Assembly: GCA_035575515.1 (NCBI GenBank)
Contig: DATLXU010000109.1
Coordinates: 23,557-87,556, forward strand
Length of the DNA stretch: 64,000 bases
From: DATLXU01 sp035575515
Lineage (GTDB): Bacteria > Acidobacteriota > Blastocatellia > UBA7656
Reading direction: 5' to 3'
In this document: piece after piece, positions 41,487 to 50,131 of the stretch
Numbering within the stretch: position 1 is the stretch's first letter
Layout: every line of letters begins with the position of its first letter
Program-made: the position numbers and the translations under genes
Notes under the pieces: generated by a model
Told to the model about the DNA's origin: nothing
Database searches by the model: none
Seen by the model: the letters and a program-made list of their open reading frames with translations, nothing else

Positions 41487-41825
41487 ATGAAACTAGTGCT
41501 GGCGACACTGAAGAAGGTTCTCTTCTGGTCATATGAGCGGGCGACGTGGCAGTACGACATAATGGTCGTGCTGATACTCGCGTTCATCTTCTTCGCGCCG
41601 AACAAAATTTTTCACAGCCAGCGAGAAGGCAGCACGTATCAACAACACGGCTCGCCTGTTTACGTGACTCGCGACGAAGTAGGCGAGGTTCAGGCTGACC
41701 GTTTACAGCAGAGAATTAGCGAGTTGCTTTCTACGAGAGCCGGGCGCAAGGTTGAAGTTATTAGGGTAGAAGACGTGGTGGACAATTCGAAACAGCCGAC
41801 CGGATACCTCGTTTGGGAGAAGTAA
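41487..41825 (+). CDS. Small single-span membrane protein of the Lol-like cassette
   Basis: A 112-residue protein with one membrane helix (about 24-41, YDIMVVLILAFIFFAP) and a periplasmic or cytosolic C-terminal domain of about 65 residues rich in charged residues. It begins 4 bases after the ATPase stop, so it belongs to the operon. The family is not recognised. Its position suggests an accessory subunit of the transporter. Confidence 0.7.
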   Translation: MKLVLATLKKVLFWSYERATWQYDIMVVLILAFIFFAPNKIFHSQREGSTYQQHGSPVYVTRDEVGEVQADRLQQRISELLSTRAGRKVEVIRVEDVVDNSKQPTGYLVWEK

Positions 41826-41875
41826 AGCAAAGTCCGAGTACGGTTGATGAATAGAGATCAATGGGAGTTTCAGGG

Positions 41876-42547
41876 ATGAAGCGAATCAGCGCAAATTTTA
41901 TAATCGCAGTTCTATTTTTATCGGTTTCAATCAGGGGCGCGAAAGCGGATGGCAAGCTCGATCAGATTCTGGCCAATATGCAGACGGCTGGGAGTAAAAT
42001 CAGCACGCTCTTCGCAAATATGGAAGAGACGGACATCAAAGTTGAGATGGGAGGCAAGCCTTCGCGCTCAGCGGCGAAGATATATTTCAAGCACAAGGGC
42101 AAAGACGACAAGGTGCGACTTAATTACAGCAGGCCCGAAGGTCAGACGGTGCTCGTCCTTGGCGATAAGATTTATCTTGTTCAAGCAAGAATAAAACAGG
42201 TGACGGAAACGACTCGCAGAGCATTGGCCTCGAAAGACCCAGAGATGTCTTTCGTCGCCTCGCCATACAAATCTGTGCCTCAGTTGAAGAGCCAGTACAA
42301 CATAGAGTACCTTGGCGACGAAAGCGGGCAGGCCAAGCTGCGGCTCACGCCAAAGGCGAAATCAAAAGTCAAGCAGGTCACGCTCTGGGTGGATCAATCA
42401 ATGTGGCTTCCCGTCAAGTATGAAACCGTCTCATCGAACGGTGACGTTTCAACGATAACCCTGAGCGGATTGCAGGTGAACGGCGTGATTTCAGACAGGC
42501 AATTCAATAAGGATTGGCCATCGGATTTCAAAGTCGTCAAGCCGTAG
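41876..42547 (+). CDS. LolA-like periplasmic lipoprotein carrier
   Basis: A 223-residue exported protein: a signal peptide (RISANFIIAVLFLSVSIRGAKA) followed by a LolA-fold domain with KLDQILANMQTAGSKISTLFANM at its start (quoted in part) and strands such as KAKSKVKQVTLWVDQSMWLP. LolA proteins shuttle lipoproteins across the periplasm. It closes the cassette and has a good terminator behind it. I prefer ATG 41876 (GGGAG 8 bases before) over the ATG 15 bases upstream. Confidence 0.82.
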   Translation: MKRISANFIIAVLFLSVSIRGAKADGKLDQILANMQTAGSKISTLFANMEETDIKVEMGGKPSRSAAKIYFKHKGKDDKVRLNYSRPEGQTVLVLGDKIYLVQARIKQVTETTRRALASKDPEMSFVASPYKSVPQLKSQYNIEYLGDESGQAKLRLTPKAKSKVKQVTLWVDQSMWLPVKYETVSSNGDVSTITLSGLQVNGVISDRQFNKDWPSDFKVVKP

Positions 42548-42574
42548 CTTGAGCGATAATCATCATCTTCGTAG

Positions 42575-42600
42575 AAAGGCTCCCGTGCGGGAGCCTTTTG
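42575..42600. terminator. Terminator of the Lol-like cassette
   Basis: An 11-bp stem (42575-42585 with 42588-42598) with TTTT reaching the 3' side and AAA on the 5' side can stop transcription from both the cassette and the convergent DnaJ gene. Confidence 0.85.
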
Positions 42601-42609
42601 CTTTGCGCG

Positions 42610-43206
42610 CTAAATAAAATAGAGCATCGCGACGACTGAAGTTAAAAAGAAAATCATGACGAGCCAGAAGACTGCTTCGTGAATGACGAAAAGGCTGCGA
42701 TTATAATCTGGATTTTCCTTTCGCCAGCGGCGGTGTTTAACCTTGAGCGCCGAGTGAGACATCAGCACGCCGAGCACGAGCGCGCCGAACGAAAGAAACC
42801 GAAGCGGCCATAAGAAAAATACCCATTGCATCTCGACAAGCAACAGCAACGGCAAGCCAAGCCCGAAGCAGGCTGCCGCGCCCAACATCAATCCCGCGAA
42901 GTCCTCATCCTTAACCGGTATCTTCAAAGTTCCCTGCCTCGATGCTGCTTCCGGATCGAAAGCGGCAGACGAGCCGAGCGGGATTTGCTTTGGCGCTCGC
43001 TCGCTATCGTAAGCGCGGCGCGTTTCTGGATCGCCCAGAACGTCGCGCGCTTCGTTGAGCGATTTCATATCCTCTTCGCTGCCGCCGCCGTCCGGGTGAC
43101 GCTTGCGAGCTTCGGCGCGATACGCGCGCTCAATCTCTTCCTTAGTCGCGTCTTCGTTGATGCCAAGCTCGCGGTAGTAATCTTTCGTTGCGTCGAACTT
43201 CGCCAT
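42610..43206 (-). CDS. J-domain membrane protein
   Basis: A 198-residue protein with an N-terminal J domain (about 8-65) whose HPD motif is at 37-39, so it can stimulate an Hsp70 ATPase. Three hydrophobic helices follow at about 105-195. It lacks the Gly/Phe and zinc regions of DnaJ itself, so it is a specialised membrane co-chaperone. The start is ATG 43206 with GAGGTG ahead; the longer frame by 9 residues is rejected. Confidence 0.85.
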   Translation of the reverse strand: MAKFDATKDYYRELGINEDATKEEIERAYRAEARKRHPDGGGSEEDMKSLNEARDVLGDPETRRAYDSERAPKQIPLGSSAAFDPEAASRQGTLKIPVKDEDFAGLMLGAAACFGLGLPLLLLVEMQWVFFLWPLRFLSFGALVLGVLMSHSALKVKHRRWRKENPDYNRSLFVIHEAVFWLVMIFFLTSVVAMLYFI

Positions 43207-43358
43207 CGTCACCTCGAACTTTATTATAGTCATCGCCGCGCGCGGGCAAAGTCGAATCCACTAATGAAGTAGAGATGGCCTCGCGATGATGTTGGCTCGC
43301 CGAGGCGGTTCTGCCGATAAGATGCTCGTCCTTTGATCTTCATGCTATATTGCAAGCT

Positions 43359-44849
43359 ATGCCAGTTACACCAAAAGACGCCGCAGCGATAATCCTGCTC
43401 AAAGATCAATCGGACCCGAAAGTGTTCTGGGTCAAGCGCAGCCCGAAGATGAACGTCTTCGGCGGCTTTCATTCCTTTCCAGGCGGCCAGCTCGATAAAG
43501 AGGACAGCGACCTCACAGTTATTGAATGCGAAGCAGGCGACCCGGCAACCATGCGAGCGTGCGCCGTGCGCGAGTTCTTTGAAGAGACGGGCGTGCTGCT
43601 TGCTCGCGGAGTCGAGCGATTATCCGCCGAACAGATTCGCCAGAAGCGGCGCTTGCTGCGCGAAGGCGCAAAGACGTTCAAGCAAATACTGGAGGAAGAT
43701 AATCTTGAAATCATCGGCTCTTCGTTTGTGAATGCTGGCCGATGGGTCACTCCTCCGTTTGCTCCGCGAAGGTTCGACACATGGTTTTTCTTGGCGTGGC
43801 TCCCCGAAGATCAGGAAGCTGTTGTTGAAACGAGCGAGCTTGAAGAAGGCGAGTGGATTCGCCCGCGCGAAGCATTCGAGCGATGGAAGCGCGGCGAAAT
43901 AATCATGGCGCCGCCAACGCTTCATATCATCAGGACGCTTGCAGAAAACATCAAGCGCGTGAGCGAGTTGCCCGCTGCGCTCACAGCAATACCCGAAGCA
44001 AATCGCGGCATGGTGTGGCGCATCGAGTTCAAACCTGGACTGTTGTTGTTTCCAGTAAAAACGCCGACGCTTCCGCCAGCGACGCACACGAACTGTTATA
44101 TCGTCGGCGGAAATGAATTGATCGTGATTGACCCGGCCTCGCCTTACGAAGAGGAGCAGCGCCTGCTTGATGATTTTCTTGATGGGCTTATCGCAGAGGG
44201 CCGCCGCGTGCGCGAGATTATCATCACTCACCATCATCCGGATCATACGGGCGGCGTGAATCACTTGAGCAATCGGCTCGGCGCTCCTGTTGCTACTCAC
44301 AGGCTGACGGCTGAGCGAGTTCAGCATTCCATCAAGGTGGATCGTTTCATTGAAGATAACGAGTTGATCGAGCTTGAGGGCGATCCGGGCTGGCGCGTTC
44401 GCGCGCTCCACACGCCGGGCCACACGCGCGGCCACCTTTGCTTCTATGAAGAGAACACGGGCGCGATACTGACGGGTGATCTAGTCGCAGGCATTGGGAC
44501 CGTCGTGATCGATCCGCCAGAAGGAAACATGAGCCAGTACTTCGATTCTCTTTATAAACTGCTCGCGCTTCCGAAACTGACTTCGCTCTTCCCATCGCAC
44601 GGGCCTGCGATTGGCTCGGCCCGCGCGAAGCTGGAAGAGTACGTCGAGCATCGCAAGTGGCGCGAAGAGAAAATCTTTGCTGCGGTCGAGGCGGGCGCGT
44701 CGCTTCCGCATGAGATTGTCGAAGCGGCTTACACGGACGTGTCGCCCGCGATGTACGGGCTTGCCGAACGGTCCGCGATTGCGCATCTTGAAAAACTGGA
44801 AGAAGAAGGCCGCGTCACAAGACGCAACGGAGGCTACGTCGCCATTTAA
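43359..44849 (+). CDS. Nudix domain fused to a metallo-beta-lactamase fold hydrolase
   Basis: A 496-residue two-enzyme fusion. The N-terminal Nudix domain (about 1-215) contains the box core REFFEETGV at about residue 70, though the upstream Glu of the full box is not evident. The C-terminal metallo-beta-lactamase domain (about 240-430) has THHHPDHTGG, HTPGHTRGH, the Asp in LTGDLV and FPSHG, followed by a winged-helix tail as in LACTB2-like proteins. LACTB2 relatives are ribonucleases. ATG 43359 is chosen; there is no Shine-Dalgarno sequence, and a TATATT box ends 7 bases upstream. Confidence 0.88.
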   Translation: MPVTPKDAAAIILLKDQSDPKVFWVKRSPKMNVFGGFHSFPGGQLDKEDSDLTVIECEAGDPATMRACAVREFFEETGVLLARGVERLSAEQIRQKRRLLREGAKTFKQILEEDNLEIIGSSFVNAGRWVTPPFAPRRFDTWFFLAWLPEDQEAVVETSELEEGEWIRPREAFERWKRGEIIMAPPTLHIIRTLAENIKRVSELPAALTAIPEANRGMVWRIEFKPGLLLFPVKTPTLPPATHTNCYIVGGNELIVIDPASPYEEEQRLLDDFLDGLIAEGRRVREIIITHHHPDHTGGVNHLSNRLGAPVATHRLTAERVQHSIKVDRFIEDNELIELEGDPGWRVRALHTPGHTRGHLCFYEENTGAILTGDLVAGIGTVVIDPPEGNMSQYFDSLYKLLALPKLTSLFPSHGPAIGSARAKLEEYVEHRKWREEKIFAAVEAGASLPHEIVEAAYTDVSPAMYGLAERSAIAHLEKLEEEGRVTRRNGGYVAI

Positions 44850-44926
44850 CTAAACCGAAGTAGCATCCGCAGAAAACTATTGAACAACAGCAGTGCGCGA
44901 GAGCGCAATGATTCACATCACGATTG

Positions 44927-45385
44927 CTAATCGCTTATCTTAACGCTATTCATCCGGTCGCCTTCGCGCAATTGCTCGACGACTTGCAAGCCTTCGGTCA
45001 CGCGGCCAAAGACCGCATAGTTCATATCGAGGTGAGGCGTGGGACCGAGCGTTATATAAAACTGGCTCGACGCACTGTCGGGATTCTGCGAGCGCGCCAT
45101 TGCAATCGCACCCGCGCCGCCGTGCTTCAGCTCAGGCGTTACTTCGAGCTTGATTCTTCGCTCGCGGCCAGTCTGCGGGTCGACGAAGCCGCCAGTGCCG
45201 TTGCCTACAGGATCGCCTCCCTGAATGACGAATCCCGGAACATACCGATGAAACGTCAGTCCGTCGTAAAAGCCGCGGCTTGCAAGATCAATGAAGTTCG
45301 CCGCCGTGTTCGGAGCTTTGTCCTCGTAAAGCTCGATTGTGATGCTGCCTTTGTTCGTTTCGATGATTGCATGTCTATTAGCCAT
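44927..45385 (-). CDS. Cyclophilin-type peptidyl-prolyl cis-trans isomerase
   Basis: A 152-residue single-domain cyclophilin with no signal peptide, so cytosolic. Family landmarks are FYDGLTFHRYVPGFVIQGGD (with the catalytic Arg in FHR), ASSQFYITLGPTPHLD and YAVFGRVTEGLQVVEQL. The drug-binding Trp is replaced (HLDMNYAVFG), as in many bacterial forms. GAGGAGG precedes the ATG. It is convergent with the Nudix/MBL gene and divergent from thrC. Confidence 0.93.
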   Translation of the reverse strand: MANRHAIIETNKGSITIELYEDKAPNTAANFIDLASRGFYDGLTFHRYVPGFVIQGGDPVGNGTGGFVDPQTGRERRIKLEVTPELKHGGAGAIAMARSQNPDSASSQFYITLGPTPHLDMNYAVFGRVTEGLQVVEQLREGDRMNSVKISD

Positions 45386-45509
45386 TCGCCGTCCTCCTCT
45401 CTTTTGAAAACAAAGACTCTAACACCCGCAGGATGGCGCGCACAAGTTGCCTCAAACCCAAGCCGTCAAATATACTCGTCAGCTTCAATAGATCACTAAA
45501 GGAGTCATC

Positions 45510-46676
45510 ATGAACGTAACTCATCTTTATTGCTCTTCGTGCGCGAAGCAGTACGAGCCGCGCAAACTCTACAATCTCTGCGAGTGTGGTAAGCCATTGA
45601 TGGTCGCTTACAACCTCGAACGCGCTTCAGAGTCGCTTACGCGCGAATCGCTTGCGGGCCGGGCGAACAATCTGTGGCGCTACCGCGAAGTGCTGCCAGT
45701 TGAAGACGACAGCAACATCCTGACGCTTGGTGAAGGGATGACGCCGCTCATCAAAGCGGAGCGATTGGGCGCGCAACTTGGCACGTCGAATCTCTACATC
45801 AAAGACGAATCGCTTAACCCGACGGCTTCATTCAAAGCGCGCGGGATGGCTGTAGCCATCTCGATGGCGAAAGAGCTTGGCGTAAAAAAGGTCGCGGTCC
45901 CATCGGCTGGAAACGCGGCGGGCGCGCTCGCGGCTTACGCTGCTAAAGCCGGTCTCGAAGCGTACATCTTCATGCCGAAGGACACGCCGCGCGCGAACAT
46001 AATCGAGTGTCAGCAGATGGGCGCGCACGTCACGCTGATTGACGGATTGATAACCGATTGCGGAAAGATAGTCGCCGAGCGTAAGCAGGCCGAAGGGTGG
46101 TTCGATGTTTCGACTCTCAAGGAGCCATACCGAGTCGAAGGCAAAAAGACTATGGGTTACGAGCTTGCCGAGCAACTCAACTGGCAACTGCCCGATGTGA
46201 TTGTTTATCCGACTGGCGGCGGAACGGGATTGATTGGAATGTGGAAAGCGTTTGACGAGATGGAGCGAATGGGTTGGATTGGAAGCCATCGCCCGCGAAT
46301 GGTATCGGTTCAGGCTGAAGGCTGCGCTCCGATAGTTAAGGCGTTCGCTGCGGGCGCAAGCGCGGGAGCCGATATTGCAGACGCGCACACGGTTGCATCC
46401 GGGCTTCGTGTGCCGCGCGCGGTTGGCGATTTTATAATGCTTGACATTCTCAGAAAGAGCAAAGGCGCTGCCGTGTCTGTCAGCGATGATGAATTGCTCG
46501 CGGCGGTAAAAGAGATCGGCGCGTTGGAAGGAATCTTTGCCGCGCCGGAAGGGGCCGCCTGCCTGCCCGCGTTGCGCCAGTTGATTAATCGAGGCGAAGT
46601 CGGTCGCGAAGAGCGAGTCGTTCTGTTCAACACAGGGGCAGGGCTGAAGTACCTCGATGCGTTTCAAGAGCGATAG
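45510..46676 (+). CDS. thrC: Threonine synthase
   Basis: A 388-residue PLP enzyme converting O-phosphohomoserine to threonine. An N-terminal rubredoxin-like ribbon (YCSSCAKQY, then LCECGK) precedes the PLP fold. The Schiff-base Lys is in NPTASFKARG, and the phosphate-binding glycine loop is in PTGGGTGLIGMWKA. The layout fits the shorter, archaeal/plant-like class of threonine synthases. AAAGGAG sits 5 bases before the ATG. Other threonine genes are not nearby. Confidence 0.9.
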   Translation: MNVTHLYCSSCAKQYEPRKLYNLCECGKPLMVAYNLERASESLTRESLAGRANNLWRYREVLPVEDDSNILTLGEGMTPLIKAERLGAQLGTSNLYIKDESLNPTASFKARGMAVAISMAKELGVKKVAVPSAGNAAGALAAYAAKAGLEAYIFMPKDTPRANIIECQQMGAHVTLIDGLITDCGKIVAERKQAEGWFDVSTLKEPYRVEGKKTMGYELAEQLNWQLPDVIVYPTGGGTGLIGMWKAFDEMERMGWIGSHRPRMVSVQAEGCAPIVKAFAAGASAGADIADAHTVASGLRVPRAVGDFIMLDILRKSKGAAVSVSDDELLAAVKEIGALEGIFAAPEGAACLPALRQLINRGEVGREERVVLFNTGAGLKYLDAFQER

Positions 46677-46744
46677 CTGGACAAGGGCGACTCCTTGTTT
46701 TGGAGTGCGGCGAGCGTGTCGCTGCACTCCAAAACCGTTTCCTG

Positions 46745-48121
46745 TCACTTTATCTTCTTGCCAGCCATGTTCCTTCCACCCTGATGAAGTATCAGTTGAG
46801 TCACTTCGCCTTTTTCGTTCTTTACGAAGCTGATTCGTGCATCAACAACCTTGAGGAAGAACTCAGTCTCAGACTCGGCGAACAGTTCGGCTTTTTCTTG
46901 TCCTGTCGGCGCGCCGAAAAGCCTGTCGCCTTCTCGCGTCACGGTGAGGACGAACTCGGGCGCAATCTCGTACTGACCGACATAAGAATCCAAAATCTTC
47001 GTATCGAGTTTTATTGCGACCCTCTCTTTCGGCAGTTCGTACTTGTCGCCGAACAGTATCGCGCCGAGATCAGTGGCAATCTTGCCGACGGGCGAGGGGA
47101 TTGTGTTGCTGAGGACTATCACGCAAGCGTCGTCGTTTATGTAGCGGTTGATCTGAGTCGCGAAGCCGTTAATCCCGCCGCCGTGACCGACAAGCTTATG
47201 GCCGTTCTGCTCAATGATGGCCCATCCGTAGCCGTAGTTGTTCTTCACAGGAGTGAACATCTTTTCAAGCGACGTCTTCTTGAGGAGCTTTTCAGTGTAG
47301 AGCGAGCGGTCCCACTTGTATAGATCTTCGACCGTCGAATACAAAGCGCCCGCTGAAAACGGCTGCGACATATCGAGGAACTCAGCGTTGACGCGCTCGC
47401 TTCCGTTCGAGTTGTAACCCGAAGCGCGGTTCTTCAGAACTGTTTCCGTATGGTCGTAGCCGGTATTGCTCATACCGAGCGGCTTGAAGATGTTTTCCGT
47501 CAGGTATTTCTCATAAGGCATGCCGGATACTTTCTCGATTATCATCCCCAACAGCACATAACCAGAATTGCTGTAGTTCCATTTCTCGCCGGGCTTGAAA
47601 TCGAGCGGGCGGTCCTTGAAAGTCGCGAATATCTTTTCTGGCGGATAATTCTGGCGCATATTCTGAAGATACGCTTTGTCGTTCGTGTAGTTGAATATGC
47701 CCGACGTGTGCGAGAGCAGATTGTGAATGGTCACGCCTTCGGCGTTCTTGTAATCGGGAAAATATTTCGTGATGGGGTCGTCGACGCTGAGCAGCCCTTT
47801 CTCCTGCAACTGCATTATCGCCGTTGCGGTGAACTGCTTGGTTATCGAGCCAAGCCGGAATTTCGTCTGCGGCGAGTTCGCGACATCGAGCTCATAATTG
47901 GCCATGCCATAGCCTTTGCTGAGCAGAATCTTTCCACCGCGTGCGACAAGCACCGAACCGCTGAACCTGTTCTGCTTGACGTAAGCGTTGATGTATTCAT
48001 CGGCCTTCGACGCGAAATCCTGCGCCGCAGCAGCCGCGCTCATCGCAACAACGAGCAACAAAACCATTATGGTGTTGACAAAGGAAGCCCTCAGCTTCCC
48101 GTTCGAGCTTATTCTATTCAC
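46745..48121 (-). CDS. Class C beta-lactamase-like serine hydrolase
   Basis: A 458-residue exported hydrolase of the beta-lactamase/D-aminopeptidase superfamily (Pfam beta-lactamase). The catalytic motifs are SITK (S92, K95), YSN (183-185) and the HGGG that replaces KTG (LVGHGGGINGF). About 100 residues follow as a beta-rich C-terminal domain. The substrate may be a cell-wall peptide or an ester; antibiotic resistance should not be assumed. The start is GTG 48121 with GGAGAGGA before it; the longer TTG frame adds no signal sequence. Confidence 0.87.
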   Translation of the reverse strand: MNRISSNGKLRASFVNTIMVLLLVVAMSAAAAAQDFASKADEYINAYVKQNRFSGSVLVARGGKILLSKGYGMANYELDVANSPQTKFRLGSITKQFTATAIMQLQEKGLLSVDDPITKYFPDYKNAEGVTIHNLLSHTSGIFNYTNDKAYLQNMRQNYPPEKIFATFKDRPLDFKPGEKWNYSNSGYVLLGMIIEKVSGMPYEKYLTENIFKPLGMSNTGYDHTETVLKNRASGYNSNGSERVNAEFLDMSQPFSAGALYSTVEDLYKWDRSLYTEKLLKKTSLEKMFTPVKNNYGYGWAIIEQNGHKLVGHGGGINGFATQINRYINDDACVIVLSNTIPSPVGKIATDLGAILFGDKYELPKERVAIKLDTKILDSYVGQYEIAPEFVLTVTREGDRLFGAPTGQEKAELFAESETEFFLKVVDARISFVKNEKGEVTQLILHQGGRNMAGKKIK

Positions 48122-48198
48122 GAGATTCCTCTCCTCAGCCGAGAATTCTTTTGATGCCAACCTGAACGATGATACTAAGTCGAATGTTGCTTTAACGC

Positions 48199-49560
48199 TT
48201 AAACAGATGCCTCTTTAATTGCTTCGGCCAGCCGCTTTTCAACTTCATCTTTCATAGCCTGCAAATGAGCGGGGCTGTCTGCCTCGAATCGAAGCACGAT
48301 AACGGGCTGCGTGTTCGACGCGCGCACAAGCCCCCAGCCGTGATCGAATTTTATTCGTGCGCCGTCAATCTCTATCACATCGTTGCTTCGCCTGAACTGC
48401 TCGGTCAATGTTCGCACGACATCAAATTTAACCTCGTCAGGGCAATCAAGTCGTATCTCAGGCGTCACGACCATCTGCGGCACATCCGCAAGCAAACTCG
48501 AAAGTGGTTCGTTTGTGTTCGATAAAATCTCAAGCAATCGCGCGCCCGCGTATATCGCGTCGTCAAAGCCGAAATAACGATCAGCGAAAAACAGGTGGCC
48601 GCTCATCTCGCCCGCCATCGCCGCTCCGGTCTCTTTCATCTTTGATTTGATGAGCGAATGGCCCACTTTCCACATTATCGCATTGCCTCCGTGAGCGCGA
48701 ATGTCGTTAAAGAGTGTTTCGGAGCATTTCACTTCGGCGATAAAGGTTGCGCCGGGTCGTTTCCTCAAAATCTCGCGCGCAAAAATGATCATCAACTGAT
48801 CGCCCCAGATTATGCGGCCCGATTCGTCAACGACTCCTATCCTGTCGGCGTCACCGTCGAAGGCTATCGCAAGATCAGCGCGGCGCTCGCGAACTGCGTC
48901 TATCGCAAAGCGCATGTTTTCGATCACGGTAGGGTCGGGATGATGATTTGGGAAACGGCTATCCGGCTCGCAAAACAGTTCAATGACTTCGCATCCGAGT
49001 TTTCGATAAAGCGGCGCACCGAGAATCCCGCCCATACCATTGCCCGCGTCAACGACGACCTTGATTGGCCGCGAGCCAAGCCTGACGTTTGATGAAATAT
49101 AATCGCCGTATGCGCGAGTAACATCTTTGCTGTTCGGGCTTCCCTGCCCTGTTGCAAAGTCGCGCGCAAGAGCGATTCGTTTAATCTCCGCGATCTGCTC
49201 GCCGAAGATAGTCGTGCGGCCAAGACAGATTTTGAATCCGTTGTTGTCCGCAGGGTTGTGGCTGCCGGTTATCATCACGCCCGCATCAACCGCTTCGGTG
49301 AAGAGCGTGAAGTAAAGCACCGGCGTCGGAACCATTCCAATGTCGAGCGTGTCGCAGCCCGATTCGTTCAACCCGCGAATCATCAGGTCGCGGAATCGCG
49401 GCGAGCTTTCCCGCGCGTCGCAGCCAATGCTCACTCGCGCAGCGTTGTTGTTGCGAAAGAATGTTCCGATGGCGCGGGCCAGATCATAGACTGATTCGTC
49501 AGTGAGGTCGCGGCCAACCACGCCGCGAATGTCGTACTCTCGAAAAATGTGCTCGTTCAT
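48199..49560 (-). CDS. Phosphomannomutase/phosphoglucomutase
   Basis: A 453-residue alpha-D-phosphohexomutase interconverting 1- and 6-phosphates of mannose or glucose, for surface polysaccharide precursors. The catalytic phosphoserine is in TGSHNP, the metal-binding loop is FDGDADR, the sugar-binding loop is MSGHLFF (GEMSGH) and the phosphate-binding loop is in RASNTQP. ATG 49560 is preferred to the adjoining TTG. It most resembles the dual-specificity AlgC/ManB group. Confidence 0.93.
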   Translation of the reverse strand: MNEHIFREYDIRGVVGRDLTDESVYDLARAIGTFFRNNNAARVSIGCDARESSPRFRDLMIRGLNESGCDTLDIGMVPTPVLYFTLFTEAVDAGVMITGSHNPADNNGFKICLGRTTIFGEQIAEIKRIALARDFATGQGSPNSKDVTRAYGDYISSNVRLGSRPIKVVVDAGNGMGGILGAPLYRKLGCEVIELFCEPDSRFPNHHPDPTVIENMRFAIDAVRERRADLAIAFDGDADRIGVVDESGRIIWGDQLMIIFAREILRKRPGATFIAEVKCSETLFNDIRAHGGNAIMWKVGHSLIKSKMKETGAAMAGEMSGHLFFADRYFGFDDAIYAGARLLEILSNTNEPLSSLLADVPQMVVTPEIRLDCPDEVKFDVVRTLTEQFRRSNDVIEIDGARIKFDHGWGLVRASNTQPVIVLRFEADSPAHLQAMKDEVEKRLAEAIKEASV

Positions 49561-49792
49561 CAACGCTGCTCCAAGAAGTGATTTTTGCGCAAGGGCCTTG
49601 GTTGCGCAACCTTGCCGGTGATAATCCGGGCGGGGAAAGATTATTGTTCACCCTTACGATTTTTATTACACAAAATGCGCAAGTCGTAGTAGAATGTTGC
49701 CGCCAAATTTCCAGAAGTATCCTAGGCCGCCAAGTTGTAGGGGCGGCAGCAAGTAAAGTTAGACTAGGCGTGGGCCGGAATGCGGCTGTCGG

Positions 49793-50131
49793 TTAGGCCC
49801 GCAATCTACTCCACACCAAGAAGGCAAGGGCAAACAGCAGCGCGCCTGAGCCGAAATCGAACCCTAGCGGCTCACTCGCGCTCGGAGAAGTTCCTTGATT
49901 CAGAGAACTGTCAGCCTGATCCGACGTCGCCCCGACGCTTTGCCCTATGGGTTCTTCGCCGGGGTCGCAGATGCAGCCGCTTGTGCCGCAGGCGCACCAG
50001 CCTCCTTGGGTTGTATGACCGGCGTAGGCGACAGTTGAGAATGGAACATAGTTAGTTGGGTTGTTCTGAGTTGTTGAAGCCAGCAAGGGAAGAACAGCCG
50101 TGATGAACAAGCAGGCCAATATCCTCTTCAT
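49793..50131 (-). CDS. Small secreted protein with a Cys motif and a C-terminal membrane anchor
   Basis: A 112-residue protein. A signal peptide (about 1-19) precedes a compact four-Cys motif C46-x-C48-x4-C53-x-C55 in WCACGTSGCICDPGEE. A Ser/Gln-rich linker follows, and a C-terminal helix (about 92-107) ends in RLRA, an arrangement like sorting-signal tails of the PEP-CTERM kind, though no PEP motif is seen. AGGAGGAAGG before the ATG gives a very strong start. I recognise no named family. It is divergent from, and apparently overlaps, the TPR gene. Confidence 0.72.
   Translation of the reverse strand: MKRILACLFITAVLPLLASTTQNNPTNYVPFSTVAYAGHTTQGGWCACGTSGCICDPGEEPIGQSVGATSDQADSSLNQGTSPSASEPLGFDFGSGALLFALAFLVWSRLRA

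Noticed and set aside
46745..48121. Calling the serine hydrolase an antibiotic-resistance AmpC beta-lactamase
   Set aside because: The SxxK, YxN and HGGG motifs are shared by many esterases and peptidases; nothing points to drug hydrolysis.
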